A stretch of DNA of 64,000 bases from NCBI GenBank assembly GCA_041389495.1, contig JAWKRT010000001.1, positions 372,001-436,000 on the forward strand, in the 5' to 3' direction. Position 1 is the stretch's first letter. Every line of letters begins with the position of its first letter. Shown piece after piece: positions 27,866 to 37,470 of this stretch. Below the pieces are notes generated by a model that made no database searches, was not told the DNA's origin, and worked only from the letters and a program-made list of their open reading frames with translations. Source of the DNA: Myxococcota bacterium. GTDB lineage: Bacteria > Myxococcota_A > UBA9160 > UBA4427. Both the position numbers and the translations under genes were made by a program.

Positions 27866-28890
27866 TGACGACCTCGAACGACATCGCGGTGGTGGGATGG
27901 GCGCGGACCGACATGGTCCGCCAGACCGAGCTCAGCGAGACGCAGCTCCTGCTGCGCGTCATCACCGACGCGCTCGAGCCGCTCGGCCTCGCGCGCGGCG
28001 ACGTCGACTTCACGTGCCTCGGCTCGTGCGACTACATCACGGGGCAGGCCTTCTCGTTCGTGAGCAACCTCGACGCGATCGGCGCCTGGCCGCCGAAGCG
28101 CGACTCGCACGTCGAGATGGACGGCGCGTGGGCGCTCTACGAGGCGTGGCTGCGCCTGCAGGAGGGCGACATCGACATCGCCGTCGTGACGGGCTCGGGG
28201 CGCTCGTCGACCGGCGACCCGGCGCTCATCTACCCGATGGAGATGGACCCGTTCTTCCTCGCGCCGCTCGGCGCCGACCCGCTCACCTTCGCCGCGCTGC
28301 AGGCGCGCGCCGTGATCGCGGCGGGCATCGCCGACGAGCGCGCGATGGCGGAGGTCGCCGTGCGCGCGCGCGGCAAGGGCGACGTCGACGAGCTGCTCGC
28401 GCGCGACTACGTGCGCGCGCCGCTGCGCCGCCACGACCTGCCGCCCATCACCGACGGCGCGGCCGCGATGGTGCTCGCGCGCGGCGACCGCGCGCGCGAG
28501 CTCGTGCCGCGGCCCGCGTACGTCACGGGCTTCGACCACCGCACCGAGTGCCACAACCCGTCGTTCCGCCGCCTCGACGACTCGCCGTCGACGCGCATCG
28601 CCGCCGCGGCCGCGGGGCTCGGCGACGGGCCGGTCGAGGTCGCCGAGCTGCAGGCCGCATTCACGCACGAGGAGCTGCTGCTGCGCCGGGTGCTCGGGCT
28701 CGGCGACGGCGTGAAGGTGAACGCCTCGGGCGGCGCGCTGCGCGAGAACCCCATCATGGCGACGGGCCTGTGCCGCATCGGCCATGCGGCCGACCACGTC
28801 TTCGCCGGCGGCCGGCGCGCGCTCGCGCACGCGACGAGCGGCCCGTGCCTGCAGCAGAACCTCGTCTGCATCCTGGAGGGCCGCTCGTGA
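27865..28890 (+). CDS. thiolase-fold lipid-transfer-like protein (Ltp/SCP-x type), short
   Basis: 341 residues, thiolase fold. C-terminal half has EVAELQAAFTHEELLLRRVLGLG and VNASGGALRENPIMATGLCRIGHA, equivalent to the thiolase NxxGG and CxG regions; the N-terminal nucleophile position is replaced (LGSCDYITGQAFSF). Shorter than biosynthetic thiolases (about 390), as usual for Ltp-like aldolase subunits. It should form a complex with the DUF35 protein and the next thiolase. ATG overlaps the DUF35 stop by one base; a GTGA overlap leads into the next gene. Confidence 0.82.
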   Translation: MTTSNDIAVVGWARTDMVRQTELSETQLLLRVITDALEPLGLARGDVDFTCLGSCDYITGQAFSFVSNLDAIGAWPPKRDSHVEMDGAWALYEAWLRLQEGDIDIAVVTGSGRSSTGDPALIYPMEMDPFFLAPLGADPLTFAALQARAVIAAGIADERAMAEVAVRARGKGDVDELLARDYVRAPLRRHDLPPITDGAAAMVLARGDRARELVPRPAYVTGFDHRTECHNPSFRRLDDSPSTRIAAAAAGLGDGPVEVAELQAAFTHEELLLRRVLGLGDGVKVNASGGALRENPIMATGLCRIGHAADHVFAGGRRALAHATSGPCLQQNLVCILEGRS

Positions 28891-30047
28891 TCCCCGCAGC
28901 CGTCGTCGGCGTCGGCCAGACGCACCACAAGACGCGCCGTCACGACGTCTCGTTCGGCGGCCTCGTGCGCGAAGCCGTCTTCCGCGCGCTCGAGGACGCG
29001 CACATGACGATGGCCGACATCGACGCCGTCGTCCTCGGCAAGGCGCCCGACCTCTTCGAGGGCGTGATGAAGCCCGAGCTCTACCTGTCGGACGCGCTCG
29101 GCGCGGTCGGCAAGCCGATGTTCCGCGTGCACACGGCGGGCTCGGTCGGCGGGACGACGGGCATCGTCGCCGCGAGCCACGTGCAGGCGGGCAAGCACCG
29201 CACGGTGCTCGCCGTCGCGTTCGAGAAGCAGTCCGAGGGCAATGCGCAGTTCGCGCTCGGCTCGGGCAAGGGCGCGTCGCTCGGCGCGGGCGGCGCGTTC
29301 GCGCCGTTCATCCGCTCCTACATCCACCGCTCGGGAGCGCCCGAGCACATCGGATGGAAGGTCGCGGTGAAGGATCGCCAGAACGCGCTCCTCAACCCGT
29401 ATGCGCACCTGAAGATCGCGGACATCTCGATCGAGAAGGTGAAGAACAGCCAGATGATGTGGGAGCCGATCCGCTTCCTCGAGTCGTGCCCGTCGTCCGA
29501 TGGCGCGTGCGCGGTCGTCATCACCGACGAGAAGGGCGCGAAGGCCGCGGCGGGAGACGGCCGCGCGCCGGCGTGGATCCTCGGCACGTCGTCGCGCTCG
29601 GAGCCGCCCGCGTTCCCGGGCCGCGACCCCGTGCGCCCGCAGGCGTGCCTCACCTGTGCGAAGGACGTGTACGCGCAGGCCGGCATCACGAAGCCGCGCG
29701 AGCAGCTCGACATGGCCGAGCTCTACGTGCCGTTCTCGTGGCACGAGGCGATGTGGCTCGAGGCGCATCACATCGCGGAAGAGGGCGCGGGCTGGAAGAT
29801 GATCGACGACGGCTCGACCGAGATCGGCGGCTCGTTCCCGGTCAACTGCTCGGGCGGCGTGCTGTCGTCGAACCCGATCGGCGCGTCGGGCCTGCTGCGC
29901 TTCGCCGAGGCGGCGCTGCAGGTGCGCGGCATGGCCGGCGAGCACCAGGTCGACGGCGCGCGCACGGCGCTCGGCATGGCCTACGGCGCGAACTCGCAGT
30001 ACTTCAGCATGTGGGTCGTCGGGAGCCGACAGCGCCCGTTCGGTTGA
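28887..30047 (+). CDS. thiolase-fold lipid-transfer-like protein (acetyl-CoA acetyltransferase family)
   Basis: 386 residues. IPAAVVGVGQTHHKTRRHDVSFGGLVREAVFRALEDA is the typical N-terminus of this thiolase subgroup. HTAGSVGGTTGIVAASHVQAG covers the usual nucleophile region without an obvious Cys there. Later, DMAELYVPFSWHEAMWLEA and VNCSGGVLSSNPIGASGLLRF carry the His and GG motifs. GTG start with GGAGGG at 28874-28879. With the preceding two genes it makes a likely three-subunit acyl-CoA carbon-carbon lyase or thiolase. Catalysis may be aldolase-like rather than thiolytic, given the missing Cys (inference). Confidence 0.85.
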   Translation: MIPAAVVGVGQTHHKTRRHDVSFGGLVREAVFRALEDAHMTMADIDAVVLGKAPDLFEGVMKPELYLSDALGAVGKPMFRVHTAGSVGGTTGIVAASHVQAGKHRTVLAVAFEKQSEGNAQFALGSGKGASLGAGGAFAPFIRSYIHRSGAPEHIGWKVAVKDRQNALLNPYAHLKIADISIEKVKNSQMMWEPIRFLESCPSSDGACAVVITDEKGAKAAAGDGRAPAWILGTSSRSEPPAFPGRDPVRPQACLTCAKDVYAQAGITKPREQLDMAELYVPFSWHEAMWLEAHHIAEEGAGWKMIDDGSTEIGGSFPVNCSGGVLSSNPIGASGLLRFAEAALQVRGMAGEHQVDGARTALGMAYGANSQYFSMWVVGSRQRPFG

Positions 30048-30083
30048 GCCGACGACGGCGCTCGGCTCGGGGAGAACCGCGGC

Positions 30084-31229
30084 ATGACGGCATCCGAGAT
30101 CGTCTACGACCCTGCGAGCGAGGCGTTCGCCGACCGCGCGCTCGACGTCTACCGCGCGCTGCGCGACCGCGAGCCGCTCCACTGGTCGCCCTACCGCAAG
30201 TCGTGGGTCGTCTCGCGCTACGACGACGTGCGCGCGCTGGCCGCCGACCACGAGACGTTCTCGTCCGAACGCACGTCGATCAGCCTCGGGCTCCTGCCGC
30301 AGATCCAGCAGATGGACCCGCCGCGCCACGACGAGCTGCGCAACCTGCTCTGGAGGGCGTTCACGCCGAACCGCGTCGCGGCGCTCGAGCCGCGCGTGCG
30401 CGAGCTCGCGCGCGGGCTCGTCGACGGCTTCGCGCGCGACGGCCGGTGCGACCTGCTGCACGAGTTCGCGTCGCAGCTCCCGAGCCTCGTGATCGGCGAG
30501 CTGATCGGCATTCCCCCCGAGCGACGTCGCGCGTTCCTCGGCTGGACCGAGGCGCTCATCACCGCGAACCCCGGCAAGAGCTGGGACACGAATCCGTTCC
30601 AGGAGATCTACCAGGAGTTCGCGAAGCTCCTCGAGCTGCGGCGCAGCGAGCGGCGCGACGACCTGATGAGCGCGCTGATCGACATCGAGGTCGAGGGCGA
30701 GCAGCTCTCGCAGGAGGAGCTGCTCGGCTTCTGCTTCCTGCTCGTCGTCGGCGGCAACGACACGACCACGAACCTGATCGCGAACGCGGCCGTGCTGCTC
30801 GCGCGCCACCCCGAGCAGCGCGCCGAGCTCGTCGCCGACCCGTCGCTGATTCCCGAGGCGGTCGAGGAGGCGCTCCGCTGCGAGGCGCCGACGCAGGCGC
30901 TGCCGCGCCTCGCGACGCGCGACGTCGAGCTGCACGGCACGCGCATTCGCGCGGGCGAGGAGGTGTCGCTCCTCTGGGGCTCGGCCAACCACGACGAGCG
31001 CCGCTTCCCCGACCCCGATCGCTTCGACGTCCACCGCGCCGACAAGCGCCATCTCGCGCTCGGCCACGGCATCCACTTCTGCATGGGCGCGCACCTCGCG
31101 CGCCTCGAAGGGCGCGTCGCGCTCGAGGAGCTGCTCGCGCGCATGCCGCACTACGCGCTCGCCGACGAGCCGCGCTGGCAGGCGAGCCCGTGGGCGCGCG
31201 CGTACGCGGCGGTGCCGATCCGGTTCTGA
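30084..31229 (+). CDS. cytochrome P450
   Basis: 381 residues, bacterial class I P450 length. I-helix oxygen motif GGNDTTT (223-229), K-helix ExxR (E262-R265), and haem-binding LALGHGIHFCMGAHLAR with the ligand C333. The GIHFCMG pattern is close to CYP125/CYP142-like steroid hydroxylases and to other CYP families in such clusters, but the substrate is not decided. ATG at 30084, 36 bp after the thiolase. Its redox partner is not next door; a ferredoxin reductase lies at 60.9 kb. It converges with the flavoprotein gene 22 bp away. Confidence 0.95.
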   Translation: MTASEIVYDPASEAFADRALDVYRALRDREPLHWSPYRKSWVVSRYDDVRALAADHETFSSERTSISLGLLPQIQQMDPPRHDELRNLLWRAFTPNRVAALEPRVRELARGLVDGFARDGRCDLLHEFASQLPSLVIGELIGIPPERRRAFLGWTEALITANPGKSWDTNPFQEIYQEFAKLLELRRSERRDDLMSALIDIEVEGEQLSQEELLGFCFLLVVGGNDTTTNLIANAAVLLARHPEQRAELVADPSLIPEAVEEALRCEAPTQALPRLATRDVELHGTRIRAGEEVSLLWGSANHDERRFPDPDRFDVHRADKRHLALGHGIHFCMGAHLARLEGRVALEELLARMPHYALADEPRWQASPWARAYAAVPIRF

Positions 31230-31250
31230 GGACGGCGAGCGCGCCGCGCG

Positions 31251-32702
31251 TCAGCCGCGACGCGCGGCGGCGTGCCGGCCCGCGGCGCGGCCGAAGAACG
31301 TGCCGTCGCCGAGCGACATGCCGCTGCTGTAGCCCTGCTTGGCGACGCCGCTCGTCGTGCGCCCGGCGGCGTAGAGCCCCGGGATCGGCTCGCCCGACGC
31401 GCGCAGCACGCGCGCGTTCGCGTCGATGCGGAGCCCGCCTAGCGTGAAGGCCGCGTAGATCTCGGTGTCCACCGAGAGGTCGATCGCCGCGAAGGGCGGC
31501 TCGACGATCGGCGTCACGTAGCCGTTGCCCTTGCGGAAGAGCGGGTCCTCGCCGCGCGCGGCGTGCTCGTTGTAGTAGGCGACCGTCTGCTGGAGCACGC
31601 CGTCGGGCAGGCCGAGCTCGCCCTCGAGCTCGGCGATCGTCTCGGCGACGGCGGCGATCTCGATCGGGAAGAACGCCGGCCGCTCGAAGTGCGCGTCGTC
31701 GACGACGAGCCAGGCGCGGCCTTCCTGGTGGAAGAGCACGGTCTCGCCCGCGCGCCCGAAGTAGACGTCCTCGTTCAGGAAGCGCTGGCCGTGGCGGTTG
31801 ACGAAGATGCCGTGGCGCAGCGAGTTCGGCGGGAACACGACGAGCGAGACGTCGCCGGCTTCCATGCGGATCGCCTCTCCGCCGGCCGCGAGCCCGAGCC
31901 GGATGCCGAGCCCGTCGTCCGTCTCGGTGCCCGTCTTCTGCCTGCAGCGGCGGAGCAACGGCGCGTGGCGCGCGAGCATCGCGTCGTCGAAGATGAAGCC
32001 GCCCGCGGCGAGCACGACGCCGCGCCGCGCGCGGATCGTCTCCGTGCCCTCGAGCGAGCGGACGACGGCGCCGACGACGGCGCCGTCGCGCGCCAGCACG
32101 AGCGCGTCGCAGCGGCGTTGACAGGCGGCGCGCGCGCCGGCCGCGCCCGCCGCCTCGACGAGCTTGCGCATCAGCAGCGCGCCCTTGCCGCGCACCGCGC
32201 GCGGCGCGTGCCCGCGCGGCGCGGGCCGCGCGATCTCGCAGAATGGATGCACGTGCTCGGAGCCCGAGTAGACGAGCCCCTCGTCCGATGTGAACGGCTC
32301 GTGCGCGCCCGCGAAGAAGCTCTCGCGAAACGGGACGCCGCGCGCCGCGATCCAGTCGAAGTGCGCGGCGCTGCCCTCGCAGTAGGGCGCGACGAGCGCC
32401 TCGTCCGGGTCGGGGCCGCAGGCGGCCATCATGTAGCGGAACATGTTCTCGGCCGAGTCCTCGTAGCCGAGCGCGCGCTGCAGCGCCGTGCCGCCGCCGA
32501 GGTAGAGGAAGCCGCCCGACTGCGCGGACGTGCCGCCCGGGCCGCCCGCGCGGTCGACGACGAGCACGTCCGCCCCCGCCTCCGCCGCCTCGATCGCCGC
32601 GCACGCGCCCGCGCAGCCGAAGCCCACGACGAGGACGTCGACGGTCGCGTCCCACTGGCGCACGTCGCGCTCGTCGACGCGCAGAAGCTCCGGCTCGCTC
32701 AC
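31251..32702 (-). CDS. FAD-dependent oxidoreductase, fumarate reductase / 3-ketosteroid dehydrogenase superfamily
   Basis: 483 residues. FAD site VLVVGFGCAGACAAIEAAEAG with the downstream VVDRAGGPGGTSAQSGGFLYLGGG loop. The central cap domain and the C-terminal TLGGLRIDANARVL...PIPGLYAAGRTTSGVAKQGYSSGMSLGDG end are typical of the FrdA/KstD superfamily. It would catalyse alpha,beta-dehydrogenation or the reverse reaction on a ketone or acid; the steroid-like neighbourhood makes a delta-dehydrogenase plausible. GTG start at 32702. No twin-arginine signal, so cytoplasmic. Confidence 0.88.
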   Translation of the reverse strand: MSEPELLRVDERDVRQWDATVDVLVVGFGCAGACAAIEAAEAGADVLVVDRAGGPGGTSAQSGGFLYLGGGTALQRALGYEDSAENMFRYMMAACGPDPDEALVAPYCEGSAAHFDWIAARGVPFRESFFAGAHEPFTSDEGLVYSGSEHVHPFCEIARPAPRGHAPRAVRGKGALLMRKLVEAAGAAGARAACQRRCDALVLARDGAVVGAVVRSLEGTETIRARRGVVLAAGGFIFDDAMLARHAPLLRRCRQKTGTETDDGLGIRLGLAAGGEAIRMEAGDVSLVVFPPNSLRHGIFVNRHGQRFLNEDVYFGRAGETVLFHQEGRAWLVVDDAHFERPAFFPIEIAAVAETIAELEGELGLPDGVLQQTVAYYNEHAARGEDPLFRKGNGYVTPIVEPPFAAIDLSVDTEIYAAFTLGGLRIDANARVLRASGEPIPGLYAAGRTTSGVAKQGYSSGMSLGDGTFFGRAAGRHAAARRG

Positions 32703-32931
32703 GCTCGATTCCCTCCCCGCGGTTCCGCGCGCGCTCGTCCGCGTCGTCCGGCCCGCCGCCGCTGACTACCGCATCCGGGGCCACGACGTCGACCCGCGCC
32801 CGCGCGCGTCGGCGCGTCCTGCGCCCGCGCCGCCGCCGCGGGCGTATGCTCTGCGCGCCGTCCCCACGCTCGATGCGCGCGCTTCCGACGCCGCGCGCGC
32901 AGCCCGCGCGACTTCCCACAGGAGGAGAGAC

Positions 32932-33378
32932 ATGTCCGGCCAGACCGTGCGCCTGCACCGCGTGCTCACGACGAAGCCCGAGAAGGTCTACCGCGCGTTC
33001 CTCGAGCCCGACGCGCTCGCCCGCTGGCTGCCACCGAACGGCTTCACGTGCCGCGTCCACTCGCACGAGGCGAAGGTCGGCGGCAGCTACCGGATGTCGT
33101 TCACGAACTTCACGACCGGCAAGGAGGAGGCGTTCGGCGGCACCTATCGCGAGCTCGTTCCGAACGAGCGGATCGTCTACACCGACGCCTTCGACGACCC
33201 CGGCCTCCCGGGCGAGATGCGCGTCACCGTGACGCTCGCGCCGGTCTCCGTCGGCACCGAGGTGGCGATCGTGCAGGAGGGCATCCCCGACGTGATCCCG
33301 CTGCACGGCTGCTACCTGGGCTGGCAGGAGTCGCTGCTCAACCTCGCGCGGCTCGTCGAGCCCGAGATCGAGGCCTAG
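32932..33378 (+). CDS. SRPBCC/AHSA1-family protein
   Basis: 148 residues with the Aha1/START-like layout: VRLHRVLTTKPEKVYRAFLEPDALARWLPPNGF, then GGSYRMSFTNFTTG and C-terminal GCYLGWQESLLNLARLVE helix. Family members bind hydrophobic ligands or act as small aromatase/cyclase-like proteins. Strong ribosome site GGAGGAGAGAC before the ATG at 32932. It diverges from the flavoprotein gene. Followed by a broken glyoxalase-family gene. Confidence 0.87.
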   Translation: MSGQTVRLHRVLTTKPEKVYRAFLEPDALARWLPPNGFTCRVHSHEAKVGGSYRMSFTNFTTGKEEAFGGTYRELVPNERIVYTDAFDDPGLPGEMRVTVTLAPVSVGTEVAIVQEGIPDVIPLHGCYLGWQESLLNLARLVEPEIEA

Positions 33379-33403
33379 CGTCCAGCTTCGAGCGGGGGAG
33401 CCG

Positions 33404-33726
33404 GTGAGCGCGTCGATCCGAATCGGCCACATCCTCGTGCACAGCCGCGACGAGCGGGCATGGGCTCGCTTCCTCTCGGAGATGCGCGGGCTCCCGGAGC
33501 CCGCGGCCTTCGGCCACTTCGCCGTCGTCGTTGCCGTCGTCGCGCTCGCGCACGGCGCCTCGCTCGACCTCCTCGACGCGGGCGACTCGACTTCCAGCCC
33601 CGGCACTACGCGTTCCTCGTGGACGAGGCGGACTTCGACCGCGTGAAGGCGCGCCTCGACGACCCCGACGGCCACCTGCTCGAGGTGCACACGCGCCCCT
33701 ACGGAAGCGGCGGACCGACCGCCTAG
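33404..33726 (+). pseudogene. VOC/glyoxalase-family protein, frameshifted and internally deleted
   Basis: From GTG 33404 the sequence IRIGHILVHSRDERAWARFLSEMRGLPEP opens a VOC domain and runs to SLDLLDAGD. Near 33585 the frame changes, continuing as LDFQPRHYAFLVDEADFDRVKARL and then DPDGHLLEVHTRPYGSGG. In family members about 30 residues (with metal/product-loop sequence) lie between KARL and DPDGH, so there is also an internal deletion. Even with the frame repaired, the domain would be incomplete. A relic of a small metal-dependent dioxygenase or isomerase. Confidence 0.8.
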
Positions 33727-33839
33727 CGATCGCGGTCCTTGGCCGTGCGGCGAACCGACGCGGCGCGCGCGGCGACCAACCCGTCGCCCGTCCGTCCCAC
33801 GGCCCCGCCCGCTCCCTCCCCTGCCACACCGGAGATCGC

Positions 33840-34547
33840 ATGAACGTCCTTCCCGCCCTCCTCCTCGCCCTCGCCATCGCCGGCGGCACGACCGCCGGCG
33901 GCTACTTCGTCGGCAAGGGCTTCACCGACGCGCGCGCGCTCGAGCGCACGGTCTCCGTGAAGGGGCTGTCGGAGCGCGACGTCCCGGCGGACGTCGCGAT
34001 CTGGCCGCTCCAGCTCTCGGTCGCGGACAACGACCTCGCCGCGCTCGTCGCGACGGTCGCGCGCCAGCGCGACACCGTGGTCGCGTTCCTCGAGGCGCGC
34101 GGCTTCGACGACGGCGAGATCACGGTCGGGGCGCCCGCGATCACGGACAAGCAGGCGCAGAGCTACGGGAACGACGACGCCCGCTTCCGCTATCTCGCGC
34201 AGCAGGTCCTCACCGTCTACACCCCGAAGATCGACGCGGTGCGCGCGGCGAAGCGCGACCTTCTCGAGCTCGGCGAGGCCGGGATCGTCTTCTCGCAGGA
34301 GAGCTACGACCTGCGCACGCAGTTCCTGTTCCAGGGGCTCAACGCGATCAAGCCGGAGATGATCGAGGAGGCGACGCGCAACGCGCGCACGGTCGCGGAG
34401 AAGTTCGCGGCCGATTCCGAGAGCCGGCTCGGCAAGATCAAGTCGGCCTCGCAGGGCCAGTTCTCGATCGAGGACCGCGACAGCAACAACCCGCACGTGA
34501 AGCGCGTGCGCGTCGTCTCGACGCTCGAGTACTACCTGGCCGACTGA
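33840..34547 (+). CDS. SIMPL-domain (DUF541) protein, membrane-anchored
   Basis: 235 residues. An N-terminal hydrophobic segment (4-24) is followed by the SIMPL domain: TVSVKGLSERDVPADVAIWPLQLSVADNDLAAL, AITDKQAQSYGNDD, and the C-terminal VRVVSTLEYYL. Periplasmic or outer-membrane-facing; known members (such as YggE/BP26) form channel-like oligomers and protect against oxidative stress. ATG at 33840 follows GGAGATCGC. No conserved neighbours. Confidence 0.88.
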   Translation: MNVLPALLLALAIAGGTTAGGYFVGKGFTDARALERTVSVKGLSERDVPADVAIWPLQLSVADNDLAALVATVARQRDTVVAFLEARGFDDGEITVGAPAITDKQAQSYGNDDARFRYLAQQVLTVYTPKIDAVRAAKRDLLELGEAGIVFSQESYDLRTQFLFQGLNAIKPEMIEEATRNARTVAEKFAADSESRLGKIKSASQGQFSIEDRDSNNPHVKRVRVVSTLEYYLAD

Positions 34548-34572
34548 CGCCGGCGCGCCGCGGGCGCCGATG

Positions 34573-36201
34573 CTAGGCGCGCGGGAGCGAGAGGCGCAGA
34601 CGCGTGCCGCCGCCCTCGCGCGGGGCGGCCTCGATGTGGCCGCCGTTCTGGCGCGCGAGCTGCCAGCAGAGCGAGAGGCCGAGCCCGACGCCGCGGCCCG
34701 GCGACTTCGTCGTGTAGAACGGGTCGAAGAGGCGCGCCGGGTCGACGTCGCCGAGGCCCGCGCCGCGATCCTCGACGTCGATCACGACGCTGTCGCGATC
34801 GGCCGCGACGCGCACGTCGACGGGGCGCCCCTCGACGTCCGCCTCGAGCGCGTTCGAGACCAGGTGCAGCAGGATCTGCAGCAGGTCCTCCATGCGCACG
34901 GCCGCGTGGACGGGCGACGTCGGCACGTCGGCGCGGATGCGCTGCGGATCCTTGCCGAGGCCGAGCAGGTCGATGGCGCGCCGCGCGATCGCCTGCACGT
35001 GCGTGCGCGCCGCGTCGCCTTCCTCGCGCGGCACGGCCGCGAGCTTGTTCATCCGCCGCACGATCTCCGCGACGCGCTCGCTCTCGGTCGCGACGACCTC
35101 GATCAGCGCGTCGAGCTCGGCGGCTTCGGCCGGGTCGCGCAGGCCGAGCATGCGCGCGCGGTCGCCGAGGAACTCGGCGGCGATGCCGATCGACGTGATC
35201 GGGTTGTTGATCTCGTGCGACAGGCCCTGCGCGAGCAGCCCGAGCGCCTCGACGCGCGTCGCGACGTCGGCGCGCCGCTCGGCTTCGTAGGCCGTGCGGC
35301 GGTCCGTCACGACGACGCCCTGTCCGACGACGAGGCCGCGCCGCTCGAGCGGGAAGCGGCGCACGTCGAAGCCGGGATCGAGCGCGAAGGGCGCGAGCAG
35401 CTCGCCGAGGTCGCGCTCGGTGCGCGCGCCGTCGAGGCCGAGCAGCGCGCGACCGGTGCGGTTGACCTCGAGCACGCGGCCGCGGTGGTCGGCGACGAGC
35501 ACGGCGGCGTCGAGCTGGTCCATCAGCTCGGAGCGCGCGAGCCCGGCGAGGAAGGGCGCGCCGACGAGGTCGAGCACGCCCCACCGCAGCACGACCGCCG
35601 TGACGGCCATCGCGAGCGGCGTCGGGTCGCGCGGCGGCACGTCGAGGCCGACGTACAGCCAGTTGACGACGAGCGGGAACGCGATCGCCGCGAACACGAT
35701 CCACCCGGTGGCGCGTCGCTGCGCGCGGACGCGCGCGGCCGCGGTCGCGAACAGCAGGAGGCCGACGGCGAGCGTCGTCCACTGCACGGCGCCGTGGACG
35801 AAGAAGAGCGGTCCGCGCGTCGGGCCGGCCGGATCGCCGGCGATGAACGACTCGGGGTGCGGGCCGTAGAGCGATGCGTACAGCACGAGCTCGACGCCGC
35901 CGGCGGCGAGCGCGGCCGCCGCGCCCGCGCGTCGCGCGCTCGGGCCGTGCAGGCGCGCCGCCGTCCAGAGCAGCACGGGGCCGAGCGCGCACACGCCCGC
36001 GAACAGGATGCGGCGCGCCGCGAGCGCCTCGCCCGGAGAGCCGGCCTGGTGCAGCAGCAGCTCGCCGCCGCTCCAGAGCGCGGCGCTCACGGCGAGCACG
36101 GGAACCGAGGCGAGGTCGCGCCAGAGGCGACGAGCGACGGTCTCGATCGCGATGCCGACGCACACGCTCGTCGCGAGCAGGAGCCCGAGATCCCAGGCCA
36201 A
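34573..36201 (-). CDS. membrane sensor histidine kinase with 7TM-like sensor and PAS domain
   Basis: 542 residues from TTG 36201: six to seven hydrophobic helices (about 5-215), a PAS-like region (VADHRGRVLEVNRTGRALLGLDG), HisKA with LSHEINNP (phospho-His), and HATPase_c with NALEADVEGRP, DRGAGLG, FDPFYTTKSPGRGVGLGLS. The frame stays open to 36240, but TTG 36201 has GGAGG six bases upstream and places the first helix directly after the start. No response regulator is adjacent. The domain order resembles NtrB-like kinases. Confidence 0.87.
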   Translation of the reverse strand: MAWDLGLLLATSVCVGIAIETVARRLWRDLASVPVLAVSAALWSGGELLLHQAGSPGEALAARRILFAGVCALGPVLLWTAARLHGPSARRAGAAAALAAGGVELVLYASLYGPHPESFIAGDPAGPTRGPLFFVHGAVQWTTLAVGLLLFATAAARVRAQRRATGWIVFAAIAFPLVVNWLYVGLDVPPRDPTPLAMAVTAVVLRWGVLDLVGAPFLAGLARSELMDQLDAAVLVADHRGRVLEVNRTGRALLGLDGARTERDLGELLAPFALDPGFDVRRFPLERRGLVVGQGVVVTDRRTAYEAERRADVATRVEALGLLAQGLSHEINNPITSIGIAAEFLGDRARMLGLRDPAEAAELDALIEVVATESERVAEIVRRMNKLAAVPREEGDAARTHVQAIARRAIDLLGLGKDPQRIRADVPTSPVHAAVRMEDLLQILLHLVSNALEADVEGRPVDVRVAADRDSVVIDVEDRGAGLGDVDPARLFDPFYTTKSPGRGVGLGLSLCWQLARQNGGHIEAAPREGGGTRLRLSLPRA

Positions 36202-36353
36202 GGCGTGCCTCCATCGAGCCGTGCGCGCGGCGCGGGGCAAACTATCAACGGCTGCGCCGGCGGTCTAGGATGCAGATGGGATCGAGCCGGGGGCGAGTGC
36301 GCCGCGCGCGGAGGTGTGCGCGGACGCGCTCCCTCGAACCGAGGTACGGAACG

Positions 36354-37470
36354 ATGCGCGCACGACGCGTGCAGCTCGGCCTGGCGGCGCTCGCCGTCGC
36401 GGCGACTTCCGGATGCGCGCAGCTCGACCGCGACGGCGGCGAGGTGCGCGCGTCCGCGGACGCTTCGCGAACGACGGCCGGCTGCGCGGCGCTCGCGTCC
36501 CCGGCCTGCACACGATCGACGTCGCGCAGGGCGGCGTCGACCGGTCGTTCCAGCTCTGGGTGCCGGCCGGCTACGACGGCGCGGCCGTGCCGCTGCTCTT
36601 CTGGCTCCACGGCTCGGGGACGTCCGGCGAGCAGGCGATGGCGACCCCCGGCGCGGACGGGCGTCCGATGTTCCCCGCCGACGCCGACGAGCACGGCTAT
36701 GCCGTCGCCACGCCGACCGGCGCCGTGCCCTTCGCGCCGGCTCCGGGCATCGCGGGCTTCGCGTGGAACGTCCCGGGCGTTCCGCTCGTCGGCACCGCCG
36801 TCCACCCGCCGCCCGATGCGCTCGACGACGTCGCGTTCGTCGCGCTCGCGATCGACGCGATTGCGGAGACCGTCTGCATCGACGAGGCGCGCATCTACGC
36901 CGCGGGCGCGTCGGGGGGCGGGCGCATGGCGTCGCAGCTCGGCTGCGACCTCGCCGACCGCATCGCCGCGATCGCGCCGGTGATGGGCGTGCGCGCTCCG
37001 CGCGCGAGCGACGCGCCGCCGGAGTCGGTCGAGTGCCGCCCGTCGCGCGCCGTGCCGGTCGTCGCGATCCACGGCCGGCTCGACCCGGTCAACGTCTTCG
37101 CGGACGACGACGAGCGGCTCGTCGCCGGCTCGTCGTGGACCTACGGCGTGCCGGAGGCGATGCGCCGCTGGGCCGCGCTCGACGGCTGCGCCGTCGACGC
37201 GCCGCGCCGCACCCGCGTTTCCCCGCACGTCGAGCGCGTCGAGTACCCGGGCTGCCGCGACGGCGCGAGCGTCGTGCTGTACGACGTCGCCGACGGCGGT
37301 CACACGCTCCCGGGCGCCGCGCCCATCCCGCGCTCGCGGCGCGGATCGGCCCGACCGACGGCGAGCTCGACGCGGCCGACGCGATCTGGGAGTTCGTCTC
37401 GCGCCACCGACTCGCGGGAGGAGAGGGCGACGTCGATCGCGCGCCGCGCCCGAGCGCGAGCCGTCGTTAG
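36354..37470 (+). pseudogene. secreted polyhydroxybutyrate-depolymerase-like esterase lipoprotein, two frame changes
   Basis: The lipoprotein signal (MRARRVQLGLAALAVAATSGC) is in one frame, the main domain (HTIDVAQGGVDRSFQLWVPAGYDG, FWLHGSGTSGEQAM, nucleophile elbow GASGGGRMASQLGC, IHGRLDPVN, VADGGHTLPG) in a second, and the end (ALAARIGPTDGELDAADAIWEFVSRH) in a third. The changes fall near 36450-36500 and 37320-37335. Repaired, it would be a normal LpqC/Esterase_phb enzyme of about 370 residues with Ser, Asp and His present. Either a recent pseudogene or sequence error; the coding signal on both sides is well kept. Confidence 0.75.
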
